Positions 1 through 12,104 of a DNA stretch of 64,000 nt are shown here, piece after piece; the first letter of the stretch is position 1; every line of letters starts with the position of its first letter. The translations under genes were made by a program, and so were the position numbers. The stretch comes from Plotosus lineatus. Taxonomy: Eukaryota > Chordata > Actinopteri > Siluriformes > Plotosidae. Location: positions 417,501-481,500 of the forward strand of contig JALRMN010000025.1 in assembly GCA_024760905.1 (NCBI GenBank), in the 5' to 3' direction. The notes beneath the pieces are model-generated. The model did not search any database and was not told the DNA's origin. It saw nothing but the letters and a program-made list of their open reading frames with translations.

Positions 1-614
1 CAGCAGCACAGGTCGCTGAAGCTAATCTCAGGCAGGAGATGAAGTCGATATGCAATCAGTCAATCAATCAATAAATCGATGATTATAAATCACTAATTTA
101 AATGTAAAAGTTGCAAGAAAAAATCTACAATACACACAAGTTAAGGGTATACAGTATATTGATAAGTTTGTCCTGTGATGTGTAAATTTGAACAGAAAAT
201 TTCAGGCGTGTGTGTGTGTGTGTGGGGGGGGGGGGGGGTTTGCAATGGCAGACAAACTGCACAACCCAAACTTCGAGAGGAAAAACTACCGCTTGCTGGT
301 TCACGATGACATAAACTACAGTACTGCAGCTAAAAAAACCTTTAGTAATGTGTGCATTTTGTACAGCATTGTCATTGGCTTCGGCTGGCTGACTTTGTGC
401 CAACAATAAATATGTACCAACAATGAAATGGAAAACAAGCTAAATCGTTTATTATACTGTTAATGCAATGTGAATACGTGGTGTGTTAACGTAACACATT
501 AACAGTTAAGATACCTACAGTATAGCCTAAATAACATAACATAACTAGTGTACCGAACTATCAATCGCACAAAATCACCAAATACATTGAACGCCTCATC
601 CTCTGTGTCACTAC
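1..614. other. Non-coding left edge with GT/G run
   Basis: No recognisable gene. A short GT repeat runs into about 15 G residues near 209-238. The small open frames here match no family I know and look like chance. Confidence 0.5.
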
Positions 615-1815
615 TTAACAATTCCGCCAACTCTGGAAGTAGAGGGTGCCCTGCTTTCTGTTCTGTGCAGCTATTGTGCTGTTGTTAGACTCGGCATCAG
701 TCCCTGTTATTATTCCAGCCTTTCTGAAACCCTGCAGTATGTTGTCAGTTGTCACTGAAGCCCATGCTTTGTTGATCCATCCAGTCACTTTCAGGAACGT
801 TGCATGGCGCATTCTCCCCGTTGCTGTGTTTTCCATCCATCACCCACTGCTTCCACAACTGATGTAAAACAGCTTTAAAATCCCTGTTCACCGAGAGGTC
901 AAGTGGCTGGAGTACTTTGGTTAAGCCTCCAGGGATGATGGCAGGGATGATGTTGAAAAGTTTTAATTTATCTTTGAATTGTGGTGTGATGTGCACTTGC
1001 TTACTGTCCATCACCCGCAGGGCTTTGCGTGTTCTAAAGAAGGCATCCGGACGCTTAGTGTAGTACTTTGTAAGCCAAAAGTTCATCATATCTCGATCCT
1101 TCCACCCTTTCTCATTCACTAACACAACAACTGCAGGAGTTTGGATTCTTGGTGGTTTTCTGTTTAAAAATGGCCATTGGTGGCACTTCACCACTGTGAA
1201 GTATGACTTCTCCTGACCAGTTGTTACTATATTCACGCTCTTTTGCACTTTTTCTGAAACACTTTGGCCCATGGGGATGTAAAACGTGAGGGGGACCTCG
1301 TCCATGTTAATACAGTATAATCCGGTGTCACGTTGTGCTCAGTTACCTGATTTTTAAGAAACTCATGGAAACTGTCAACTTTGGCTTGGAAGTCTGTTGG
1401 TAGTTTTTGTGACATCGTTGTCCGGGCTATGATGGAGATGTGGTTTTGCTCCATGAATCGGTAACACCCAGAATGTCTTTCTGTAAAGTCCGTTATATTC
1501 ATGGCCTTGGCAACGATTTGGGCTTGGAGACGTAACTGCACTGTTGACAGTCCTCTTCCAGCAGTGCGTTGTTCAAACACTCTTTTGTGAACTTGTTTCT
1601 CCAGCTTTGGCCATCGCGCCTTTAGCCCACGATAAGCTTCCTTGGTTTTCTTGATTGCACTAAGAGTATCCTCTGCTTTTCTCCAGAGTCCTTCACAAGT
1701 CTCTCACTCAATCCAAACTTTCTTCCTGCTGTTTGATTACTGTTTTCGGCTGCATACTGCACTACATGCAGCTTGTAACCTGCAGAATATGATTGTCTTT
1801 TTGGGGGCATTTGTG
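615..1815 (-). pseudogene. pogo/Tigger (CENP-B-like) transposase relic
   Basis: A DDE transposase of the pogo/Tigger group, broken by frameshifts and read on the minus strand. The N-terminus (1810-1622, start MPPKRQSYSAGYKLHVV) resembles the psq helix-turn-helix. Codons 1580-1310 resemble the CENP-B type second helix-turn-helix. Codons 1305-745 hold the catalytic core: MDEVPL (first acidic residue), VMDSKQVHITP (second) and PGGLTKVLQPLDLS (third), in the usual order and spacing. At least one frameshift separates the helix-turn-helix part from the core near 1310, and another precedes 1580. A cut-and-paste enzyme of this class binds its own terminal repeats, but this copy cannot encode one. I could not place its two ends with confidence. 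A CAGT-type end at 1842 points the wrong way for this element. Confidence 0.85.
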
Positions 1816-2029
1816 TTCTGTCTTACTCAGTTGTCTTTATACAGTAATGCCTCAGCTAACATGTGACCCTTGTGGTGGGGATGTCATTGACAATCGGAAT
1901 ATCGCTAATATAATTATGTCGATCATAATGGATACCTATAAAAGAGATATCGATACTTATAACATTATAGCTTCCTGTGTTCATGACAGTGTCTGTAGCA
2001 AATGCGATTTTCAATGACACCCCTAGTAA

Positions 2030-2215
2030 ATGGTACATCCCGCCTCTCTGTATGGTAAATGGTACGTCCCTGCTTCTAGTGTGCCGTCAGAGCGCGTGTT
2101 CTCAACAGCACGGAACCTTTTGAACAAGAAGAGACACTTATCACTGGATAATGCAGATATGTTGCATTTTCTGAATCTATACATCTATTTTCGATTCAAC
2201 GTTACTGTGACACGC
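2030..2215 (+). pseudogene. hAT transposase C-terminal fragment
   Basis: An open stretch encodes VPSERVFSTARNLLNKKR, followed by a leucine-rich LSLDNADMLHFLNLYI. This is the hAT C-terminal dimerisation signature found in hAT and ZBED-type transposases. Only this end is recognisable. Upstream is the Tigger relic, and downstream the frame runs on to 2473 without similarity I can name. It is a short relic with no catalytic domain. Confidence 0.7.
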
Positions 2216-3308
2216 AGCGGAGAGCCAATCCTTTCTGTACTCCACCGTGTGGGCAGGTCCGATAGCTTCAAACTCCAATTTTATTGGATTATAACAACAG
2301 CCACAGACTGCGCATGTTGTTTGAGTAAAGGGATAAATTTCCCTCATTTTGATCGGCTCATTTCACGAAGCCAAGCACAGCTAGCAAGCACACACCAAAG
2401 GACAGACATGGAAAAACTTCAACCCGCAGAGCAGCTGATTGGCAAAACTTGGGACGCGCTTCCTGTCACATAAACACTGCAGCGTGTGAGTCCAATAAAA
2501 TTACAGTTTCAAGGTATCGGACCCACCCACACAGAAAGGATTGACTCTCGGCTTCGCGCCACAGTGACGTGGCAGTGAAAGTAGATGAATAGATTTGCTC
2601 TTAGCAGTTAGAAAGTGAAGCTGCACCGTCTCCTGCTTGGCCTTTTAAGATGCTGGCACTGCCGGCAGCGCAAACAACCGTCGAACGCAACACTCGCACC
2701 GCAATGCCATGAATCATGCTTCACCACTTTTGCGGTCGTAAAGTCGATCAGACAAAACTCGCATAGGTCGTAAGTCGACGACTCACTGTATTCAATGCAT
2801 TATACAAACGACTGTAATATATCTTGGTCTGTTCTATTTAATGCATTTATGAAACAGTACAGCAATATTCCAATGTATGGATACATCGGAAATTTTTTTT
2901 TTATCAATATATCGATACCAATAATAGGTTTTCAATGACACCCCTACCTTATGGCGAGTTTATCACAAGCCTTTCCTGGCTTGCTGGCGTTCGTAGCATG
3001 TACGCACACAGAGTTTTTCTGCTCTGTGCTTGTGATTTGTGACGTTTTACCGTATTCTTAGTTTTTATTGTGCCTCACCCATACTGCCTCTAATGTGAGT
3101 TGTAAGAAGGTGGTTCATGAATCCTGGAAGAGGAAACCGATTTCTCTTGAAATTAAGCTAGAAATCAGAGGTGAATATGAAAAATGAGTGCTCATGCCCG
3201 ATCAGGAGTACGAGAAGTTCAGATGCACTTATTGTTTATTCTTGTTTTATTATTATTTATTATTAATTCTTATCAATTATTATTCATGGTAATGTACATG
3301 TATTATTA
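2216..3308. other. Unassigned AT-rich repeat-like DNA
   Basis: No gene is visible. A stretch ending at 2786 (GTCGACGACTCACTG, followed by TA) resembles a Tigger-type right end, but I found no convincing matching left end. Confidence 0.3.
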
Positions 3309-5071
3309 TTAACACTTTATGCCTGACGGTGACTAATTCGTCACACAAGAATTAAGAGCCTAAAATTTTAATTTATATCACTACGGGCATCTAAGGAACG
3401 ACTGTGACGAATGTTTCCTGTTGAAGCGGAGAATGGTATTGCGTCATTTTTCCTACGCTTTTTTGAGTTAGGCTTGAGGCATCGTGAGTGGGTGACATCC
3501 GTGAGTCATCGTTCAAATTGTCAGTACTAAAAGCACAACTGATCAAATACTAGGTGAGATTTATGCACATAAGAAATCGTCATTGAAGATTAATGATCGT
3601 TTTGTAATTTTAAGAGGTAGAAATAGTTTATTGAGTTCATTTTACTAAAAAGAACACATTTTATGAGTGACATTTTCGTCACATCAGGTGTATGAACAAG
3701 CTTGGCTGTCAACAGTGATTATTTCCAACATGGTTTACAAATTGAATTCCTGCAAAAAATAGTGTTTTTATACCAATATGCTTATTTTTATGGAAATTCA
3801 ATATGAGCATCAATTATAAACATTATTGTTTTCTGTGAGGAATGAGAGAGCTGTCCTTTCTTGCTTTTTCCCTATCTTGGTGTTATTTATCGATTCAAAG
3901 TGAGTCAACATGAGGTAAAGTCTGACCCAATTTCGTCATTTAGAAAACATAATCGTTGAGTCAGTTTGACTGGTGAATGGCTTTCATTATTCAATTTTAC
4001 CACAGGTATGTCAATCGCCCCAGAACTTTTTTTATGGCAGGAAAAACATCAGTGTAGAAACTACTGAGCTGGCCACTTGTGATGAATCTGAGACAGAAAT
4101 GGATTATGGTGACGAGGTGGCTCATCCCAACTTCATTCCTGATGATGTGAATATGGAAAAGGAAATAGCTCTAGATGAAAACCACTTCAATTCCAAAACA
4201 AGGAAGATAGTTGAAGTTGATTGTCCTGATATCGTGAAGCAATACAATAAATCAATGCTCGGAGTAGATTCAACCGATCAACTAATCTCGCTTTAAAGGA
4301 ATCCCATCAGATCTAAGAAATATTTTATGAGATAAAGTGGTTGGTAAAGTGGGTGGAAAGAAGAGGGGAGGACCTGCTTCTACCACAGAGCCAAGCAAAT
4401 CTCCTAAAAAGGGCTGTCATCGTCCTTCAGTTGCTGTTCAAAAAGACAGCATTGGGCATCTTCCACAAATTACAGGAAAAGGGTAAACATGCAAAAAATG
4501 CAACTTGAGCCTGAGCAGCAAATCCAACTGCTTCAAGGCTTACCATGAGTAGTTGCAAGATAAAGTACCGCAGATCCGTGAACACCCTTATTTTCATACC
4601 AAATGTATTTTTTGTTTATTTCAACGTGACCCAATTTATTTTACATACATTTATAAGTATCATTTGTGCCAGTATTTCTATGCCAAAATATTCTTATAAG
4701 GCTCGTTTTATACCGTTACATTTGTAAAAGATTTTTTTTTTCAGGATTTGTGATATATTGTGATGCGTTATTGATAATGCAATAAAGGGTATGTGATTTA
4801 AAAAAAAAAAAAATCTTTTACTTTTCACTTTACAGAATTTGCATGTTTCCTACGAATGTGAGTTCATCACCCATTATTATTATTAATATTTATTCAATCT
4901 TTCCTACCCGATGTGACTAATTAGCCACGTATTATTATTATTTCTTTATAATTGATGCAAAATTCATATTTTCAGTACATATTATCTTTAACCAGCTTAC
5001 CTAAGTCTCAATAAAAGCATGAAATATATATATTTTACAGCTAGAAAATAATTTGGGGTGTAAAGGGTTAA
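3309..5071 (+). mobile_element. piggyBac-like element flanked by TTAA
   Basis: Both ends carry TTAA (3309-3312 and 5068-5071), the piggyBac target duplication. The termini match imperfectly: CACTTTATGCC inward from the left and CCCTTTACACC inward from the right. A further subterminal motif, TGACTAATT(C/A)G(T/C)CAC, occurs near 3330 and 4912. The interior is only about 1.75 kb and holds a C-terminal transposase remnant, so this is a deleted, non-autonomous copy. Confidence 0.65.
3973..4548 (+). pseudogene. piggyBac transposase C-terminal relic
   Basis: Residues near 4200-4296 read KTRKIVEVDCPDIVKQYNKS, then GVDSTDQLISL. This is the well-conserved piggyBac stretch that follows the catalytic core. 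After a stop at 4294 and frame changes, the Cys-rich tail is still visible near 4380-4545 (RPSVAVQKDSIGHLPQI, then TCKKCNLSLSSNCFKAYH), as in piggyBac zinc-binding C-termini. The catalytic aspartates upstream are missing. The fragment lies inside the TTAA-flanked element. Confidence 0.75.
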
Positions 5072-5659
5072 ATATTTATTGTTTTTACATGTTTATATTT
5101 AATATATTTGTTCAAATATATGTTTGTGGCAGGTTATGAGTTTGGGACAGGTTTGGAACAGATTAATTGGTTTTCTCTTATTTCTTATGAGAATAATTGA
5201 TTCATCTAATGAACTTTGTGGGTTATGAGCTCGCCCTTGGAATGGATTCAATAAATTAGCTGAGCTATTACTGTAAATTTCTATTTACTGGTAGCCTGAT
5301 GATACATCTTCAGTGGTAAATGAGTGATAGGAGGAGCAGATACTGGCACACAAGCCAAAAGGGCCCTCTTGCGGCTCTCGGTATGAAAAAAAACATATAC
5401 GAGTTACTCTGGAGTATAAGAAAATATAAAAATAAAATTATAAGATAAGATATAAACATATATAAAATAGGTAAAATATACAAAATAATGTGTAAAATAA
5501 TATAAAATAAGAATAAAAAATTAGTCACTCTGAAGTACAAGTCGCACCTTCAGTCAAAATATGAAAAAAAGTGCGACTTATAATCCAAAATACGGTAGAA
5601 TTTACTCAAGTCAATTTATGTACCAATAATTTCAGTCATTTTTGTTTTTACATGTATAA
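5072..5659. other. Unassigned AT-rich DNA
   Basis: AT-rich sequence with AGATA/AAATA-rich tracts around 5400-5520 and no recognisable gene. Confidence 0.35.
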
Positions 5660-5919
5660 TTTTGAGGTACAGTATAAATATTCAGTGTTGTATCAGGTAA
5701 TACTGAGTAGAACTAGTAGAGCTACAGGTATATGAGCTGGTAATGTGAATATTGAAGTGGACTTTTTGTTTGTTGTATTAACTTATAACTATCAGCTGTT
5801 GTAATAGTGTTGACTGCAGAAAACTAGTGTAAAACTCACAGCCGCTTAAATCTTTGTATCTTTGTATATGATTCCACAGTCCAGTAATTTTAAGACATTT
5901 AATTCACAATTACCCATAC
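5660..5919. repeat. Left arm of 260-bp inverted repeat
   Basis: This arm is about 90% identical to the reverse complement of 7851-8110 along its full length. Both arms share, for example, GAATATTGAAGTGGACTTTT and GTATATGATTCCACAG. The arms bracket about 1.9 kb that contains a Rex3 fragment. Confidence 0.8.
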
Positions 5920-6589
5920 TATAGACCGCAGGAAGTGACGAGCTATTGTTCACTAAGAGCGAAGAGGATTAAGTCAAAGTAAGTCAATGGAAACCTCTAC
6001 GCTCTTTCACTCAACACTGTTACTGAACATAAATGTTTTAATCAACGTAAACGGAATTCTATTGGCCATAGGTACTTTATCTATTCAGCTGTCAAAATAA
6101 ACTATTATTACCCAGCATTACAATAACTCATTTGAATAGAAAGGCTTTAACCCTATCACATTGAGAAACTTTATCGCGTTTCTGAAAAATTTAACATGCT
6201 CAAGGAAGTGAATCTATGATCACTGTTGCAGGGATGAGAACAGACGTTGGGGGGGAAAAAAAAAAAAAAAAAAAAAAAAAAGGACAGCAGTGATGCCAGA
6301 GGCAAGAGCCTGCAAAGTGGGCAATCAGCTCACAGCGCAAGTGGTGGGTGCGTGAGGGGATGTAACCCCCTCCTGCAAGTAGATTGCATTTGGTGCCATT
6401 TTCTGAAGCTGTTTTGCCAAAAACAAGAAACTTCAAGCCTTGTATTTAATTAAAATTATAACCGAATGTGGCAGTTTGCTATGTGAAGTAGATTAGAGTC
6501 ATGTTTTCTAGTATTCATGCAATAAATATGAAATATATACATTTATTTTTTTCAATAGTAACAGCACTTTTCTCCGAGATGGCATAGGG
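5920..6589. other. Interior of inverted-repeat region, no gene
   Basis: No coding signal. A long A-run lies at about 6256-6281. Confidence 0.4.
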
Positions 6590-7700
6590 GTCTTCTGAAT
6601 AGGGGTCTTCTGAATCGCACTTTGTCTGGACCTTCACTCAGGATCTGTTTGCCTTGGGTGACCCTACCAGGGGCATTATGCCCCCGACAACATAGATCCT
6701 AGGATCATTAGGTCATGCAAACCCCTCCACCACGATAAGGTGGCGATTCAGGGAGGGGATAAGGTGGGAGTTGGAGTCTGCCAAGGCTGTCCTTTGTCAC
6801 CGATTCTGTTCATAATTTTTATGGACAGAATTTCTAGGCGCAGTCGAGGCGATGAGGGGTTCTGGTTTGGTGGCCATCGGATATCATCTCTGCTTTTTGC
6901 GGATGATGTTGTCCTCTTGGCTTCATCAAGTCGGGCCCTCCAGCTCTCATTGGAGCGATTCGCAGCTGAGTGCGAAGCAGCCGGGATGATCAGTACCTCC
7001 AAGTCCGAGGCCATGGTTCTCAGTCGGACAAGGGTGGAATGCACCCTCCGGATCGGGAATGAGGTCCTGCCCCAAGTGGAGGAGTTTAAGTATCTTGGGG
7101 TCTTGTTTACGAGTGAGGGAAGGATGGAGTGAGAGATTGACAGACGGATCGCTGCAGGCTGTGCTGTTAAGCGGTGCCTGTACCGGTCCATCGTGGTGAA
7201 GAAGGAGCTGAGCCGCAAGGCAAAGCTCTCAATTTATCAGCCGATCTACGTTCCAACCCTCACCTATGGTCACGAGCTTTGGGTAATGACCGAAAGAACA
7301 AGATCACGGATACAAGCGGCTGAAATGAGCTTCCTTCGCCGGGTGGCAGGGTTCTCCCTTAGAGATAAGGAGAGACGCTCCGCCATCCAGGGAGAGCTCG
7401 GAGTAGATCTGCTGCTCTTCCGCATTGAGAGGGGTCAGTTGAGGTGGCTCGGGCATCTGGTCAGAATGTCCCCCGGACGCCTCCCTGGTGTGGTGTTTCG
7501 GGCATGTCCAACTGGGAAGAGACCCCGGGGTTGACCTAGAACACGCTGGAGGGACTATGTCTCTCGACTTGTCTGGGACCGCCTCGGTGTCCCCCCGGGG
7601 GAGTTGGAGGAAGTGGCTCGGGAGAGGGACGTCTGGACCTCTTTGCTGAGGTTGCTGCCCCCGCGACCCGACCCTGGACTAAGCGGAAGATGATGATGAT
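6590..7700 (+). pseudogene. Rex3-like LINE reverse transcriptase fragment
   Basis: This is a 5'-truncated copy of a Rex3-like RTE retrotransposon. Codons from 6740 encode QGCPLSPILFIIFMDRISRR and then the RT active-site motif FADDVVLL (about 6895-6920). The thumb follows with QVEEFKYLGVLFTSEGRM. After an in-frame stop at 7132 the frame resumes with ELSRKAKLSIYQPIYVPTLT and continues to RMSPGRLPGVVFRACPTG. Another stop lies near 7534. The 3' end at about 7690-7712 runs into short GATGAT repeats, which is usual for Rex3 tails. Endonuclease sequence is absent. The stops make it non-functional. Confidence 0.85.
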
Positions 7701-7850
7701 AATGATGATGAACAGCACTTTAAAAATTCAAGATTTTTTTCCCCCTAATCTTCACACATTGCAGACTACACAATAAAATAACTGCAGCTAATTGTAACTA
7801 ACAGTAAAATAATTTAAATAATTGTTTAATTGTCTTGAATATCATGGGTT

Positions 7851-8110
7851 ATGGGTAATTGTGAATTAAATATCTTAAAATAGCTGAACTGTGGAATCAT
7901 ATACAAAAATACAAGATTTAAGCGGCAGTGTACGAGTTTACACTAGTTTTCTGCAGCCAACACTATTACAACAGCAGATAGTTGTAAGTAAAAACAACAA
8001 ACAAAAAGTCCACTTCAATATTCATATTAACAGCTTGTATACCTGTAGCTCTACTGGTTCTACTCCGTATTACCTGATACAACACTGAATATGTATACTA
8101 GACCTCAAAA
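7851..8110. repeat. Right arm of 260-bp inverted repeat
   Basis: This is the reverse-complement partner of 5660-5919. The match ends at CCTCAAAA on the outer side and at ATGGGTAATTGTGAATTAAA on the inner side. Outside these limits the flanks no longer match. Confidence 0.8.
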
Positions 8111-8130
8111 TGCTGCATGTGAGATGAGAT

Positions 8131-10140
8131 TTAAACGACAGTGTTCGACGTCTGCCACTCTATGCTCTGCTCCATAACGACTCTGAGGGTTACGATCTGG
8201 TCAGTGCAGGATCTCTCTTTCTTAAAGCCTGCCTGTTCATCTCGGACCACCTTGCTTTGTATGGAAAGAAGGGTGATCCCTCTCCACTTGCCACACTGGG
8301 AGGGATCTCCACTCTTGGGCAGCTTTACCAGGAGGCCTTTCTTCCAGTCGGTTGGGATCTCCTCCTCTGTCCATACCAGGTTCAGCAACTTGTGCAGGCT
8401 GTCCACTATCTCGTCTCCTCCCTTCTTCAAAGCCTCTGCTGGTATGTTGTCTACTCCAGCTGCCTTCCTGTTCTTCAGGCTCCTCAATGCCTTGCGGACG
8501 TCCAACTTGGTGATCTCTCTGGTGTAGATGTTGAGAGGAGGGCCTGGCTCCTGCTCTGGTGGGTCTTGAGGTGGGGGTCGGTTCAAAATCTCTTGGAAGT
8601 GCTCCTTCCATCTTGCCAGCTGGTCATCAATGGAAGTGAGCAACCGCCCTGCTTTGTCTGACTGGTCTGTTGGAGTTGCACCTTCCTCCACTGAGGATTC
8701 TTGTGGTTGCATACAGGGCCTTGAGGTTTCCTTTTCCTGCCGCTTCTTCTGCCTCGTCTGCCATCTTGTTGTAGAAGGCTCTCTTGTCCTTTCTCAGCTC
8801 TCTCTTGACATCCTGTGCCACTTCGCCGTACTGTCTGATTGTGGTCTGCGTCTGCTGGCGAGTTCTGGCTTGGTTTAATGCCTGTTTCCTTTTCTTCCTC
8901 TCCTCCACCTGCTGCCAGGTCTCATCGCTGATCCAAGGCTTCCTGTTCACTGGTGGTCTTCCCAGCACCTCTTCACAAGCGCTGACAGTAGCCTCTCTCA
9001 GGTTACTTCATTACTGTTACACTGTGTCCACATGTTCTGTCCGAAGAACCTGGAAGCGATTGTGGAGAGCTAATTGGAAAGCTTGCTTGGTCTCTTGTCT
9101 TTTCAGCTTCCCAACATTAAACTTCATTCGCAGGTTCTTCTGCCTTTTTCTTGATGCAAGCTTGGCCCTGAGCTTTGCAATCACCAGGTGGTCTCATCCT
9201 ATGTCCGCTCCATTCTTGACTCGGACATCTTCTAGGGAGCTCCTCCAGCGCTGGCGGACTGCAATGTGGTCAATCTGTTTTTTTTTTTTTTTTTTGTCTG
9301 ATGGTCAGGTGACACCCAGGTGGCTTTGTGACACGTCAGTGTGGGAAGAGTGTGCCTCCGATCGTGAGCTGGTTCGCAGCACAAAAGTCAGCAAAGAGCT
9401 CACCATTCTCGTTCATCCCCCAGGCCGTTCTTTCCCATCTCTTTTTCCCTGCCGGTGTTGTCGCTTCCCACCTTGGCGTTCACATCTCCCATGAGGATCA
9501 GCATGTCTCTGCTGGGAATCTTGTCCATGACTGCCTGTAGCTGGCTGTAAAAGGCATCTTTGTCCTCTTCTGTGTTATTTGTCGGAGCATAGCACAGAAC
9601 CACGGACACTCTCTGGAACCTGGACTCAAACCTAGCCGTCATGATGCGGTCAGACACAGGCTTCCACTCCAGCAGGCTTCTGGCAGCCCCTGTGGACAAC
9701 AGCAGTGCCACTCCAGCTTCATGGAGATCGTCCTCTTTGTCTTTGCCTGAGCAGAGCAACGTCTCTCCTGTCTGAAGTTTGGTCTCCCCAAAAGAGTTCC
9801 ATGTGGCTTCGCACATGCCGAGCAGTGTGAGGTGGTACTGGTTCATCTCCCTCACTGCTTTCGCGCACATCCCTGTTCCCGGAGTGTCCGCACATTCCAC
9901 ATTCCAATCAGGATGGGTTTCTTCTGTGAGAACAACTTTGGTCCTTTCATCAAGGGTGTCTTTGGGCGAAGAAGGGTCGTCGGCCCTGCAGCCTCCTGAT
10001 AGGTTTGGCAGCAACGCATCACCAGTCTCTGGAACGGAGCCCTGATTCTTCCAAGGATGGCGTAAGTGTTTTGCGTACTGTTGTTGGTTTTTGTAATAAA
10101 GCTTGTTTTCCATGAATAGGGTGTTAACCTATAGCACAAC
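8131..10140 (-). pseudogene. Degraded APE-type LINE (endonuclease plus RT)
   Basis: A non-LTR retrotransposon read on the minus strand. Codons 10113-9400 carry an apurinic-type endonuclease: LTLLGMCEATWNSF, VSVVLCYAPTNNTEEDKDAF and ILMGDVNAKVGSDN. Downstream (8712-8131) is the start of the reverse transcriptase: AGVDNIPAEALKKGG, then DWKKGLLVKLPKSG, then RGITLLS. The text then jumps to RDEQAGFKKERSCTDQIVTL, leaving out residues normally found between them, so there is a small internal deletion. The copy stops before the catalytic RT aspartates. A T-run at 9280-9296 and several frame changes interrupt it. It resembles proteins often labelled craniofacial-development-protein-2-like. I do not assign a clade. 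It abuts a Rex3 copy at about 10141. Confidence 0.75.
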
Positions 10141-12104
10141 CCCCAACCTGGAGGACCAGGGGAACGTTGAATTTGGAGGAACCCGACTCCTAGATAGATT
10201 GTCTACCTTATTCCATTCTGGAGTTGCTGAGATGGAGAGGTAGTGAGCCAGTGTGGTCGCCGTAAGGGTAGCTTCCCTCTGCCTTTGGGTGGGGGGGACG
10301 GGTCCTGACTGTAATTTGTGCTTATGCACCAAATGATAATTCAGAGTACTCACCGTTTTTGGAGTCTTTAGGGGGTGTGTTGGAGAACGCTCAGTCTGGA
10401 TGATAGTGTGACTTGGAAGGGTATGATCTGTAGGTACGGCCTCTCCTGTCTGAACCCGAATGGTGTTTCGTTGTTGGACTTCTGTGCTCGTCACAGTTTG
10501 TCTATCAGGAACACCATGTTCGAACATAAGGGTACCCATAAGTACACTTGGCACCAGGACACCCTAGGTTGCAGTTCAATGATCGTTTTTGAAGTCATGT
10601 CATTGAACTTGCAGCTGCATGTTTTGGACACTCTGTTGAAGAGGGGAGCTGAGCTGTCTACCAATCACCACCTGGTGGTGAGCTGGCTTCGATGGTGGGA
10701 GAGGCCACCTTCCAGACCTGGCATGCCCAAGCGTGTAATTAGGGTCTGCTGGGAACGTTTTGTGGAGTCTCCTGTCTGAGAGGCCTTTAACTCCTACCTC
10801 CGGCAGAGCTACAACCACGTCCCGGAGGAGGCGGGTGACATGGAATCTGAGTGTGCCATGTTTCGTGCCTCCATTGCTGAGGCAGCAGCCCATAGCTGTG
10901 GCCAGAAGGTCGTCTGTGCTTGTCGTGACAGTAACCCCCGAACCTGGTGGTGGAGACCTGTGGGGAAGGGACCGTCCAGCTGAAAAAAGAGACCTATCGG
11001 GTTTTATTAGCCTGTGGGACTCCTGAGGCAAGAGACAGGTACCAGGAGGCCAAACGTGCTGCAGTCGAGGCTGTCGTAGATGCGAAATCTCGGGCATGGG
11101 AGGAGTTCGTTGAGGGCCTGGAAAGTGATTATCAGTTGGCCTCAGAAAGGTTCTGGACCACCATCTGATGCCTCAGGAAGGGGAATCAGTTTTCCACAAA
11201 CACTGTTTACAGTGGAGGTAGGGAGCTGCTCACCTCGATTGGGAATGTCATCGAGAGGTGGAGGGAATACTTCGAGGACCTCCTCAAACACACCTCCGTG
11301 GAGGAGGAAATCCCTAGGGATTTGGGCAAGGGTCTGCCAATCACTAGAGGTCACTGAGGTAGTCAAAAGCTCTTTGGTGGTCATGCTCCAAGGTTGAATT
11401 AGAGCTGCCTTGAATATCTAGGGGCTCTGGATGATGTAGGACTGTCTTGGTTGGCACGTCTCTGCAACATCATGTGGTCATCGGGGGCAGTATCTCTGAA
11501 TTGGCAAACTGGGATGGTAATCCCCCCTTTTAAAAAGGGGGACCTGAGGGTGTGCTCCAGTTATTGGGGAATCACACTCCTCAGCCTACCTGAGAATGTC
11601 TATGCAGGGGTACTGGAGAGGAGGATCCGACCGATAGTTGAACTTCAGATCCAGGAGGAACAATGTGGTTTTCATACTGGCCGTAGCACTCGTGACCAAC
11701 TCTATACTCTCCACAGGATCTTGGAGGGGGCATGGGAGTTTGCTCAATCTGTCCACATGTGTTTTGTGGATTTGGAGAAGGGTTTCGACTGTGTCCCTCG
11801 GACTATTTTGTGGGGCGTGCTCCGGGAGTATGGCGTTCTGGACCCGTTGCTACAGGCCATTCGATCATTGTATCACCGGAGCCAGAGTTTGGTCCGTATC
11901 GATAACAACAGGTTGACAGACTGATCGCTGCAGCCTCTGTCGTTAAACGGAGCCTGCACCGGTCCGTTGTGGTGAAGAAGGAGCTGAGCCACAAGGCAAA
12001 GCTCTCAATTTACTAGTTGATCTATGTTTCAACCCTCACCTATGGTCACGAGCTTTGCGTGGTGATCGAAAGAATAAGATTGCGGATACAAGTGGCTGAA
12101 AATC
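10141..12104 (+). pseudogene. Rex3-like LINE, internally deleted
   Basis: A longer Rex3-like copy. It starts in the endonuclease region near 10310, with several stops. The linker is visible at 10947-11168 (EARDRYQEAKRAAVEAVVDA). The RT begins at 11451 with ARLCNIMWSSGAVSLNWQTG, then EEQCGFHTGRSTRDQLYTLH and CFVDLEKGFDCVPRTILWGV. At about 11914 it jumps directly to sequence equivalent to the end of the thumb domain (DRLIAAASVVKRSLHRSVVV in a different frame). The FADD catalytic motif is therefore deleted. It ends near 12104 and is followed by a scrap of SINE. Confidence 0.85.

Noticed and set aside
1..60. CAGCAGCACAGGTCGCTG as a possible end of gene A's leader exon
   Set aside because: No start codon or hydrophobic core is visible upstream within the window, and the donor GTCGCT is poor.
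188..409. 73-codon open frame at the left edge
   Set aside because: It starts in a GT/G run and matches no family. No splice or promoter support.
1842..2786. A complete Tigger-like MITE between CAGTAATGCC and GACTCACTG
   Set aside because: Both ends abut TA, but the inner bases do not pair well as inverted repeats.
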